Below are positions 46,091-56,606 of a DNA stretch of 64,000 nt, in pieces. How positions within the stretch are numbered: the first letter of the stretch is position 1; each line of letters opens with the position of its first letter. The position numbers and the translations under genes are program-made. The notes under the pieces are model-generated. The model saw only the letters and a program-made list of their open reading frames with translations, searched no databases and was not told where the DNA came from. Source of the DNA: Larix kaempferi (taxonomy: Eukaryota > Streptophyta > Pinopsida > Pinales > Pinaceae); assembly GCA_027924585.1 (NCBI GenBank), contig BSBM01000608.1:8248501-8312500 (forward strand), given 5' to 3'.

Positions 46091-47182
46091 ACAAGTCTTT
46101 CTAGCAAGCAGATTTGTGCCCGCATGTTGACCGTTCGGTAGAATTTCAGTAATCCACACCTTTTGAGTGTATGAAGAGTCGTTGGATATTGCAATGCTTC
46201 TCAATCCATATATTCATGCTCTCTTTCTCTCCATACCAACACCATCCTGCCAAGAAACAGTCAATTTTTATCCTTTTTTCAACTTTTTGGCCACTTTCAG
46301 GGGTGTACGCTGCTCTTCACACTATACAGGCACGTTTAGAATGTTGTTGTTCTTCATGCAGAGTAGCTTACACACAGAGCACATTGTGAGCATTCCCAAA
46401 ACATGATTTTTAACCATAAAAATTGACAAAAAAGACACAAAAATGCAAATTTGGGAGGAATGAACTTACTTGGTGGAAGCGGAAGGTTGATTGGTACTCT
46501 AGTTTGATCGTAATGAGTGGAAGAAGATCAAGGATTTGCTCCAATTCTTGCCCTCAAATTCCCAATTGTGATATTTGATTTTCTAATTTGAAACTAGTTA
46601 TATAAAAGTGAGTTTAATGTTTACCCACTTTTTGAAATAGTATATAGTTTTCAAATTTGTCTTAAAGGGTCCTATTTAATCACTAATACTTGTAGGTTTT
46701 GGTGAAGTAATTCTACCCTAGATATTTCAAATTTTCACTAGATTCTCAAAGCATTGAACCGGTATGACTTAGTTTCTTTATTGATGAACTAATATAGACG
46801 TTGTATTGATCATTTATTATGTTACTGAGAAATTTTGTCGCCACTTACCAATTGGATTATTGAGATCACATTTTTGGCAGGTCATGAACATATGATCCTA
46901 GTAGCTGTCTTTTAAGTCGTTTTAAGCTCTTGTTTTGACTATGAAAAACTAAACAAGATCGCCGAGAAAACTTGGCCTCTTCAAGCTCGTTAAAGGAATT
47001 GAAGGTCCATCAGCTTAGGTATAAGTTTAACCCTTTTCCGGACCTTTGTGGATTACATACAAAAAATGAATACTCTAGTCATACGTGGCTAGAAGAGTTC
47101 GCCTCTCATTGTTTTATACTTTTTCATGGGAGGGGACTAACTATACGAAAAAGGCCTTTTGGAGCCTCTCTCTAGGGTTTTC
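46091..47182. other. Unassigned DNA inside element C
   Basis: The first 300 bp may continue the minus-strand fragment upstream, in broken form. After about 46500 the DNA is AT-rich and non-coding, and from about 46900 it becomes the 3' region of element C. No motif is recognised. Confidence 0.4.
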
Positions 47183-47672
47183 AGGCTCTCTAAACATGAA
47201 AACACCAAGCGAGCATTCACCTACTCGGGCTCGATGTGAAATCCACGAGAAGGTAAATAGAGGATTGTTTAAGTTTTTCAGACTCTATAGACATGAAAAC
47301 ACTGGTGAGCATTAACCTACTTGGGCTCGATATTAAAATCCACGAGTAGGTGTATGGATTTATTGTTTAAGTTTTGCAGGCTCCTTAAAATTGAAAACAC
47401 CGGCAAGCAAGAACATATCTCGGCTCGATATTAAAATCCAGAGATCAGTACTTTAGAGTATTCTTATATCTCTTCTTCGAACTCTATAAACAATGAAGAA
47501 TGTCCCGAGTCTTCCTCCCATGGGCTCGTTAAACTTATTACATAGTTGGACCTATTGCGTTTTCTATTTTTCTTGGACTCATTAAATAAACAAGAAGAAC
47601 ATTCTTTTACCAAAAAGAATAATGGATAAGAAGGGTGTATCACATCTCTTTCAGTTTCAAAGGCAGTTAAGT
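47183..47672 (+). repeat. Five diverged tandem repeats, about 98-bp period, in the 3' region of element C
   Basis: Units start near 47183, 47281, 47379, 47480 and 47576 with (G/A)(G/A)CTC-x-TAAACATGAAAACACC-like text and contain GGGCTCGATATTAAAATCCACGAG in the middle (variants in units 1-3). Later units are more diverged. Tandem repeats in the 3' untranslated region are a known habit of Tat-lineage elements. Confidence 0.8.
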
Positions 47673-48786
47673 TAGTCATATCCTTGAACACAACACCTAC
47701 TTGAGTCTTTTATGTCAGTTGGGTTTTAGTTTTTGACCTTAGGGTGAACCTGATATTTGAGTTTTTACTCCCCCGGTTGGTTATTCTTCCAACCATATGG
47801 AGGGTTTGTTATGTCTCCTACATTGTAGACTTATATCATTCCCCGTTATGTTTAAAACGACCTAAGTCACTTTGTGTCGTGCTCACTGTTCAAGGATATA
47901 ACATGTGTCGGCCATTTCTGCAGTTTACCTTGACTTCATGTGTTGGCCATCTTGGTGTCAGTTTGTTTCATCTTGTTACTCGTCCTACTCCACATCAGCT
48001 CATACCTGTGAGTGTTCCTCGTGTTGGATTATGGAGGATGCATTAATGCCTCCCTTCCAATGGACTTCTTCCCATCGACCTCAGCTCATTATGCTCTGGG
48101 AACGAAGTTTAAAGTTTCGGTTAGTACCTTGGGGATTGCAGTCATCAACAGCAATTTCCCTCATTGTTGAATAAATGAGAATACATCAATGTCTCTTGTT
48201 CGACAGGTTCCTCAAGTGTTCGACTTCAAGTCCTCTTATTCACACTTGTTGGATCGTACTAGGTACCTTGGACCCCATTATCATTATCGATGGAAGTCCT
48301 CACGTTTGTTAAGTACAATATACATCAATGACCGGTAATCAAACAATACCCCCCATGTTTGACTTCAGCTCATTTATTCGCATGGTTAGGGTTTGTAACA
48401 TGGGATGTTTTGGATGAAGACCTTGGGACTATGATATCATTACCATATTTATGTTATCCCCCAAGCTGCGCAAGACTGAGCCTCACTCATTTTGGCTCTT
48501 TATGAGACATAGATCCAGCTTGTTGTTATGGCTATGATCTCTCCGTTGACATGGATCCACGCTTGTATTTCAGTGGCCATGCTCTATATATACATCTCCT
48601 AGTTATGTATCGGAGATAATGTTACACATCCATATGATGTCAAGATTGTAATTGCTCGCTGATCTTGATCGTTGTTTCAAGTGTTTTTTGTGACTTGGCT
48701 CTGTGGTTTCTTGCTCCTCCTTTGACTTGGACTTATAATGTATTTCAGCCATTGTTTCCCTCTGACCTCACACATTATGGGGCATC
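47673..48786 (+). other. 3' untranslated region of element C
   Basis: No convincing ORF. It ends in ATTATGGGGCATC directly before the LTR start TGTTATAGG, a G-rich tract of the kind that primes plus-strand synthesis in related elements. Confidence 0.6.
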
Positions 48787-49791
48787 TGTTATAGGTCAAA
48801 TCTGCACTTCTTCGTTCCGTGATCACCTTGCCTTGTAGATCACACAAAAAGACACAAAGAATTGAAGAGCTAGATTGCTTTTGATGTTTTGTTGCTAGAA
48901 GTACACTCCTCACCTGAAAAGATTGCAGTTTCTCCTGCTTTTGCCACATGTACGCCCCTCTCTGCATACAAGACCAGCGTACTATACCCTACTCTCCTCA
49001 AGGGAAACCAATGTACACCTCCCAAAAAGTTGTAAACGCATGTAAAGCATAAAAGTTGCTTCATGTACGTTGATCTTGTTGTATGAAACCTGCGTACATC
49101 TTAAGATGAAATAAAAAATATATTAATTTGACGAATTGGGATTAGTTGAAGTTGGTTCTGCAACTTCCCCAACCTCCCAATCCAACCATCTCTCGATCTA
49201 AACTTCCTACCTTGTCCCATAAATACAAGGAGGATCCATGAGAGGGGTTACTTACAGACTCATAATGCTCAGAAGATAGCGACTCATAATAGCCATAAAA
49301 TCTTGAGAGAAGGCTTGAAGTATTGTTACGCTGGACAAAAGTTCCAAGTCAGAGTGAAGAGTAGGAGCCCAGGATCCGGCTGCAAAAACATCTCTACATG
49401 TCAGGTATATTGTACTGATTTCATGTTTCTTTGAAAATAAAAAGGTTGAAACACCCTTCTTGTCCCAAATCATATCTCTATTCGATTGCATGTCTATTTG
49501 GCTTAATTCTTGATTATAGTTGATGTTAAATTGTTTTATAATTTCATCATATGTTATATGGCCAAGACACGTTGAGGAAGGTATATTTTGTATTGCAGGT
49601 TCGTCAAGCAGGAAATCAAGTGAAAGACCAAGCGAAAGCTAGGATCAAAATTCGAAAAGAAGTATGTCTTTCAATCCCAATATATTTCTTTTGTAGTAAC
49701 TAAATGCAGTATAATCAATGTGTTTACCTGTCAACCCCTCCCAGTTGGTAGTGTCCATCTCCTCACTATAGGGTAGAAATCCCGAACAACA
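48787..49791 (+). repeat. 3' LTR of element C
   Basis: 1,005 bp, TGTTATAGGTC...CCGAACAACA. Complete at its 5' end, unlike the other LTR. Confidence 0.88.
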
Positions 49792-49796
49792 ACGAA

Positions 49797-51041
49797 CATA
49801 CCAATAATTCTAAGATTGTTACTGATTCTGATAATCAAAATTATGATAACCAAAACACAGATAATTTGAACATAGCTCGACAGGAACTGTTTCCTGATAT
49901 CCAAATCTAATCTTTATTTGAAGAAACACATCAAGATTTGCAAATCCCACAACCCAACGTTACAACAGGTGGACCACAACCAACACCTCCTTCATCATCA
50001 TCATCCTCATCAAAGGAGTCATTAGATAATGAGACAACCTCCAGTTCTTCTTCAGAGGATATACCCATGGAACAAGGCCAAAATAGACCTTGGCTAGACT
50101 AAGATGCTATATTTATTGTTGGGGATCAACATAGATTTCCAAAGAACACTAAAAAGTGGCTCCCTAAGTTTAACCCATATGATAAATCACCTGTAGTAGA
50201 CCATATTAAAACCTTTATGCAGGCCATCAAACTTAGGAGTGTCGTACATGAAGATGTAGTTTGTAGTTTGTTCCCTTACACCTTTGAGGGGAAAGCATGT
50301 ACATGGTACTTTTCCTTAGAATCTCGATCCATTTCTTCTTGGGATTATTTTGAAAAAAAAATTATCCAGAAATTTGGAGATGACAAAACCCCCGGAGATC
50401 TGGTAATAGATTTGTCTTCAAAGAAAATTAAGGGCAAAGAAAGAGTTACATATTATAACCAGAGATTTTCTTACCTAAAGAATATTATCCCTACCACTGT
50501 TCTTCCTGTTGAGGAACTATTGGTTGCATACTACGTTAAATGTTTACCTATCCCCATTGCTATGTGGGTCAAAAGAGCACACAAGGATAAATTGCAGGAG
50601 GATTTTGCTGAAGTCGTCCAGGTAGAAAAATATATGTTCTACTTTTAAGATAACCTTGATACTTCATCTGAAAAACCTTCTACCTCCCGCAAGAAACAAG
50701 ATAATCCTCCTAAACCCACTATGCAAAACAAGGATCCTTTTGAAATGAATGACATGAAATTTTTTTTTCAAAATATTTCTAATGAAATGGTAGACTTTAA
50801 AAATACCAACACAGAAAACCAAAACAACAACAAAGGATTCAATAGACCACCTTTTAGGAGGCATTATCAACCCCCACAGAATCAAGTCCCACCTAATCCC
50901 GATGAGGGGTTAAATTGTGAAGAAATTATTTCAATTTTTAAAGCTTTGGTTTCTGAATCTCACAATCCCTTTGATCACCCTGATGAAAATCCAAAAGAGA
51001 ATCAAGATCCTAAATCACCAAATGAAGAAGAGGACCAGTAG
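49797..51041 (+). pseudogene. gag: Gag of element A, main part
   Basis: The frame continues from 33691 after removal of element C. It is first Asn/Asp/Gln-rich and Ser-rich, with stops near 49908 and 50100. The gag core is at 50160-50648: KWLPKFNPYDKSPVVDHIK, SLFPYTFEGKACTWYFSLE, WDYFEKKIIQKFGD, YNQRFSYLKN and a helical end, the Ty3/gypsy pattern. After a stop at 50646 a Pro/Asn/Gln-rich tail runs to 51041. No zinc knuckle is visible, as in element B. It would form the particle shell. Non-functional. Confidence 0.87.
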
Positions 51042-51814
51042 GTCAACACTATCAGTTACTTTTCAGAACTCCCCATGGTTGAAGAGGAAGATGAGACTGA
51101 GGCTTTTTTTAATGTCCAACATCATTATAATACAAGAAGCAAAGGAAAACCTACACAGGAAGCTTCCCCTTCAATGCCCACCTCAAATAGAGCCAAAACA
51201 ACAACACAAAAAGAAACTGTCATTCCTGAAATAGAATATAGTTTAATTGATGACTTGAAGAGGGTGAAAGCCAACATATCTCTTTTTGAACTTTTGAAAA
51301 TCCCTTCCATGAGAGACAATATTCCTAAAAGCATGATTGTAAACAAACCTAGGGAAGCTCAGAACAACAATTTAGAGACATATTCTAAACCTCGAAACCA
51401 GAAACCAGGTAATAAGAAAACACCTCCTTTTTTGCTCACTTTTGAGATTTTCAATAGGACTATCCATAATTGCATGATAGACTCAGGGGATTAATCTAAT
51501 GTAATGACATTATCTTTCTGCAAATAGATGAATGCATCTTGGGAGCCTTTCCCTACCCAAATAGTTCAACTTGATCGATCCAAAGTTAGGGTAGTGGGAG
51601 AACTGAAGAATGTTCTTTTAACACTGTCTGCTGACCCAAGAATCCACCAAACTGTATATATATACTTGTGGTTGATATCCCTGAGATGTATGGAATGTGG
51701 TTAAGTAGGGATTGGTCAGAAAAACGCAAAGGCTATTTCGCTACTGTCTAGTCCCAACTATGGCTTCCCTATAATGGAAGACCTAATAGAATCAAAATCA
51801 ATAGAGAACCTTAC
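51042..51814 (+). pseudogene. pro: Protease region of element A
   Basis: An acidic and basic linker (51075-51400) leads to FEIFNRTIHNCMIDSGD followed at once by a stop and SNVMTLSF. This is the retropepsin D-S-G-A-S loop with the Ala codon changed to Asp and the next codon to TAA. Further stops and a frame change follow; the end motif resembles MYGMWLSRDW in a shifted frame. The enzyme is dead in this copy. Order and spacing equal those in element B. Confidence 0.8.
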
Positions 51815-52546
51815 ATGAAACAAACTGTCACTGATTTGAATGATTCTAGTGAGCCTGCTGCTTATTTTAGCTCACATATAGAACTATACACTTTTGATAC
51901 ATTTTTTGGGGATCTGCCTGCAGATTCATCACCTGCTGAGAATGCTCAGAATCAGTCCCAAATTGTTACTCTTACTTCTGTCCCATTCTCTAAAATTGTT
52001 GTACATAATGTATATAATGTAAATACTAATTTTAGGATAGATTCAAATGCATGGACTTTGTTCTTTGATGGGTCTAGATCTAAAGATGGAGCTGGTGCAG
52101 GATGTGTCTTGATAGACCCAAAGGGGACCAAAATAATGATTGCCTGCAGGCTAGAATTCGAGTGCACCAATAATATTGTTGAGTACGAGGCTCTGGTTCA
52201 GGGACTCAACAAGGAAATTGATATGGGCGCCTAGGTATTTGAATGTTATGGAGATTCTAAAATTATTATAAAACAGTTGAGAAATAAAATCCATTGCATA
52301 TCTCCCCGTTTGATTAATTATCAAAAGCTTGTAAGGGATTTGACTAATTCTTTTTCCACATTCATTATTAAGTTAGTCCCTAGGTCCCAGAATTTTGATG
52401 CATACCTGTTGGATAACAATGCATCCAGATTGATTCCTCCAAAAGGTTTGTCTCCTAACACTTTTTCTATTGAGTTAATCTACAGACCTTCTATCCCTGA
52501 CAATGTAACTAGTTGGAAGGTTTTTTATGATGATCAACAAATTTAA
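51815..52546 (+). pseudogene. RNase H located upstream of RT (element A)
   Basis: A linker of about 80 residues precedes AWTLFFDGSRSKDGAGAG (first Asp), then ECTNNIVEYEALVQGL (Glu), a stop at about 52232, FECYGDSKIIIKQL (Asp) and QNFDAYLLDNNAS, where the last Asp of the A-D-x-L-A motif appears replaced by Tyr. RT begins about 240 bp downstream. The same order exists in element B, so the placement is a shared property of the two families and not a rearrangement of one copy. Confidence 0.85.
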
Positions 52547-52561
52547 TATTTTCTCACATCC

Positions 52562-53943
52562 CAAGATGCTTTCCAAGATGTGGAAATAGATGAAGTTGAT
52601 CATGAAAAGTATTTATATGATCCCAGCCTCCCTTCAAATATCATTCCCAAGTCAATTATCAATCTTAAAAAATACTATGATCTGCAAGACAAATTCAAAC
52701 ATAATACAAACTGCAAAACTCAAATCTCATCCATGAACTATAACCTGTCAACCTGGGAATTGATCAAAACCCTCGGTTGACAAATTTAGGGATTGAATGC
52801 TCTCCTGAGGAGAAGAAATCTTTCATTAAACTGTGCAGATATTTCAAATATGTGTTCGCTTGGACATATGATGAGCTCAAAACCTTTGATACCAATATCA
52901 TGCATCACAACATACCCTTGAAACCTGATGTTAAACCTTACCAGCAAAAATTGAGGAAGATGCATCCCAGCCTAGAACCATCTGTTAAAAAGGAACTTCA
53001 GAAACTGTTAGCAACAAGAATTGTCTTTCCAGTCCGACACACACAGTGGATTGAAAACTTGGTACCTATTCGAAAGAAGAATGGGGAAATTAAACTGTGT
53101 GTTGATTTCAGGAACCTAAATAAAGCATCTGAAAAAGACAATTATCCTATTCCCCCAATGGAGCAAAGTTTACAAAAGGTTGCAGGTGGTGAGATGTTCT
53201 CTCTTTTAGATTATTTCTTAGGGTACAATCAAGTTTCAGTTGCCCCTACTGACCAATTGAAAATAGCTTTCAGAACCCCTTGGGGAACTTTTTCCTATAA
53301 ACGAATTCCTTTTGGATTGATAAATGAAGGTGCCACTTTCCAGAGAGCTATGGACATAGCTTTCAGGGGATTAATGCATAATTATGTTGTTGTTTATTTG
53401 GATGACATTACGATTTATTCTAAAAAGAGGCATGAACATTGGTCTGCTCTTAAACAAGTATTCGAGAGGTGCAAGAAATACGGGATTTCATTGAATCCAA
53501 AGAAATCCATCTTTGCTATCACTGAAGGTAAGCTGTTAGGTTTCATTGTTTCAAAACATGGCATGATCATCGACCCAGAATGCACAAAAGCTATTGCCAA
53601 GATCAGACTTCCCAGTTCTCGAAAATCCATGCAGTCATTTTTATGTAAGATTAATTTTGTTAGAAGATTTGTTCCGAATTTTGCACAGATTGTGAAACCA
53701 TTACAACATCTGATTAAAAAGGACGCACAATTCAAATGGTTGGATAAACAGAGAAACGCCTTTGCTGAAATTCGGAAGGCCATTGCGGAAGCTCCCACTC
53801 GGATGTATCTCGATTTCACCAAAGATTTCATTTTATATATATTCGCCACTGATTTCTTGTATGCAACTGTTCTCACGCAGAAACATCCTGATGATGTTGA
53901 GATTCTGATCTCCTTCATGAGCTCCATGTTTAAAGGGACCTAA
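52562..53943 (+). pseudogene. pol: Reverse transcriptase of element A (388-codon open piece)
   Basis: The RT proper is open from 52777 to 53943 after a frame change at about 52780. Landmarks: YFKYVFAWTYDELKTFD, LVPIRKKNGEIKLCVDFRN, the FLGYNQV region, TPWGTFSYKRIPFGL, the catalytic VVYLDDITIYS (YLDD at 53395-53406), GISLNPKK and LLGFIVSKHG, then the thumb and the linker to RNase H. It copies element RNA into DNA. The catalytic box is kept. The frame ends with a stop at 53941 inside the downstream RNase H. The closest relative in the window is the RT of element B. Confidence 0.9.
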
Positions 53944-54555
53944 CTAAACTATTCCCACATTGATAAACAAGCCTATGCGGTCTATAAGTCAGTAAAACAC
54001 TATAGACCCTATCTTCTCAAATCTTGGTCTAAGGTTATTGTCCCCTATGCAACCTTCATGAATGTTCTGATCCAAAAGGAGCTAGGTGAAAAATGCGCTC
54101 ACTGAATGACAGCTCTCCAAGAATACAAGCTTGAGATCAGACTGGCTAAAATTGTGAAAGGCCAAGGTTTGTGCTTACTCACTGCTCAATCCAATGACCT
54201 TGTACATCAACAACTTGAGTGGGATCAAGAAGAAAGCACATCAAAAGGTTCTGTAAATGTTATTACAACTCAAATGTCTGAATGGTATGATGACATCAAG
54301 TTTTTTCTAACACACGGGTTTTCTCTTGAAACCATTGATTTTAAAAATTGTAGGGCCTTAAGATTAAACGCTACACCAAATCAGTTCATTGATGGTATAC
54401 TGTTTAGGAAAAATTATGATCCTGTGTTTCTCAGATGTTTGGAGAAAACTGAAACTGACAACATTTTATTGGAATTTCATGCAGGACCTGCAGGAGGACA
54501 CTTCTCAGGGGAAACTACTGCCCACAAGATTCTTATAGATGTTTCATTTAGTTAA
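53944..54555 (+). pseudogene. Degenerate RNase H end and integrase zinc finger start (element A)
   Basis: The downstream RNase H (from about 53800) reads FILYIFATDFLYATVL where T-D-A-S is expected, so its first catalytic Asp is lost, as in element B. It continues with HIDKQAYAVYKSVKHYRPYL. After a stop at 54105 the tail of RNase H and the integrase zinc finger follow (GILFRKNYDPVFLRC, FHAGPAGGHFSG with both His). The frame ends at 54555 before the Cys pair. Integrase core and C-terminus are absent. Confidence 0.82.
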
Positions 54556-55641
54556 TTGAAGTTATAGAAGTGATCAAGTTTTTATTATCTTATGTTTCAT
54601 TAATGATTGGTAGCATATCTTTATAGCCTGGTCAACCTTCATCTATTTTGGATCCCATTATGATCACCTTTAAAGTAATGCACTTTAATAATTGTAAATT
54701 GCAATATGGGGGGTCTTATCACAAGCCAGCCCATTATGTTTATAGATTCTCAGTGGAATGACATCTCCACATTTGGTCACCAAGCTAGGGAGGTGACTTT
54801 CAACTGCTACTGGAAGGTGGTATATACTATTACAAGTCAGTCCATTCATGATATGCAAACATCAGTGAGTAACGCTACCAGAATATGTTCACCAATCCAT
54901 GGCAGTGTCTTGTAATTTACACATCAATAAATTTTGTTTTCTTCTATAAGACAACTTGTTGTATATAAGGATAGGGGGGTCTTATTACAAGCCATCCCTA
55001 CCATGATCATGAACTTTATTTTTGACTCCGGAATTATCACCTTATGGTTACCAAGCCATGATAATTGATTTCAGTGTCAAAAGCTGAAAGACAAGCATTC
55101 TCCTTACTGAGCTAGCTTGTTCAGTTTCTAGATCAGGTTTGTGAGTGGCATTTCCAATATCTTACCACCAAGTTAGGGAAATGGCATTGTTTCAACAAAG
55201 TCTTAATTGCATAGTTTAATTTTTGTTTTTAAAAGAAAAAAGAGTGAACACAAAAAAGGAAAAGAAAAAGAAGTGTATATATTTTTGAGTAATGCATCTG
55301 TACGTACTTTAAATAAATGGTTAATAAGTCAAGATGACTCATGATTTGGCGATCCAGAATGGCTCTAAGTTTGTTCTAAGGCTCATCATAAACTTCCCTC
55401 CTACGATTGCATAATGCTTAAGAATTACCTTTTTACTTCTAGGATGCCTTCTCAAATAAACATCATCATTAATTGATTTTGAATGGGAACATATCAATCA
55501 TATGATTAACTATGTTGTTTGGTTGTGTTTTTGTAAAAACATTTTGTAAATTGCAGGTTGAAGCATCTTTTGATGACATATCTCCCTCATAATTGAGGAT
55601 TAAATTCATAGAGTAACTGCTTCACCCAGCCAGTCGCCAAT
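54556..55641 (+). other. 3' non-coding region of element A with G-rich repeats
   Basis: No ORF of interest. Two related stretches begin with GGGGGGTCTTAT(C/T)ACAAGCCA at about 54704 and 54973, each followed by pieces that are similar to one another (for example CACCAAGCTAGGGA and CACCAAGTTAGGGA). The purine-G tracts look like polypurine tracts but lie 0.7-0.9 kb before the LTR. The sequence next to the LTR (CAGTCGCCAAT) is not purine-rich. Confidence 0.6.
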
Positions 55642-55873
55642 TGTTGTAGGCACAACAGATCCCATGTTTTTATCAAACATGGGAGCCCTAATTTTTATTT
55701 ACAAAGGTAATGTTTAATTTCCTTATTCATTTTGGGGTTTCATGACGTTGATCATGCATTTTATTTCTTTGTCATGAATCAATCCAACTAATAAATTTTC
55801 CTTTGAAAATTCATTGATTTTGTGTGTTTTTGTGAGTTGCAGAAAGCATAAATTTTCTCAAAAGTTTTTCCTT

Positions 55874-56328
55874 TCTGCAACCCGTAATACACAATACACA
55901 ATGCGGATTGCGGATGATTGGTTATTTGAATTTGAAATTTCTCTTTCCGCAACCCGCAATCCGCAACTGCGGATTGAGGATGTCGGAAATGATTTTGAAT
56001 GAATTGGGCCTTTCTTTTCTGCAACTTGCAACCCACAATTGTGGATTGCGGAAAGAATTTCAAAAATAAGTTCGCACTTTATGTTTCCACAACCTGCAAC
56101 CCACATTGTGAATTGCAGAAAGTGTTTGAAAAATAAATTTGCGCTTTGTGTTTCCGCAATCTGCAACCCGCAATTGCGGATTGCAGAATGCGGAAAGAAC
56201 ATCGTTTTTAATTGTGTTGTTTGCGTCCCCGCAACCTGCAATTGTGGATTGCAGGAACTTTTGGTTCATTTATATTTAGAGTTGTGTTTCCGCAACCTGC
56301 AACCCGCATTGCGGATTACGGAAAGGAC
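55874..56328. repeat. Palindrome array in the 3' LTR of element A
   Basis: Seven units, same order and spacing as at 5996-6440. The palindromes have drifted independently (CCGCAACC versus CTGCAACC and so on) but most keep both arms. Confidence 0.82.
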
Positions 56329-56606
56329 ATACATGTTTTTTGCAAAAATAATTTCTGCAACTCCTCTTCCACATCTTGCATTTTAGATCTTAGTCGTCGA
56401 TTTGTTTTGATCCTATGATCGAGATTTCATCCCATGAATTTGATAAATATTTCGAATATTTTGTTTTCTTTTACCATTTTCAATTTCGTGAATTTCACCT
56501 GCGATAAGGATTTTACTGTCGGTTTTTACCAAGGTTGTTTTCCTGCCATTTTCGTCAGCACATGTTGGTTTTTATTTATTTATTTATCATAATTCCCAGT
56601 CTTACA

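Larger units (their letters stand above)
33687..49796 (+). mobile_element. Element C: Tat/Ogre-like Ty3/gypsy element, internally deleted
   Basis: LTRs are 33692-34621 and 48787-49791. A PBS TGGCGACTCCACTGGGG (tRNA-Arg type, as reported for Ogre/Tat elements) follows the 5' LTR. There is a 2-kb leader, then gag, protease, the very start of RT, an RNase H, and a 3' region with 98-bp tandem repeats. Flanks ACAAA (33687-33691) and ACGAA (49792-49796) are an imperfect target duplication; removing the element restores the gag frame of element A. The first 10 bp of the 5' LTR are missing. Most of RT and all of integrase are absent. A solo LTR, a copia LTR fragment and a foreign coding fragment lie inside. 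Confidence 0.82.
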
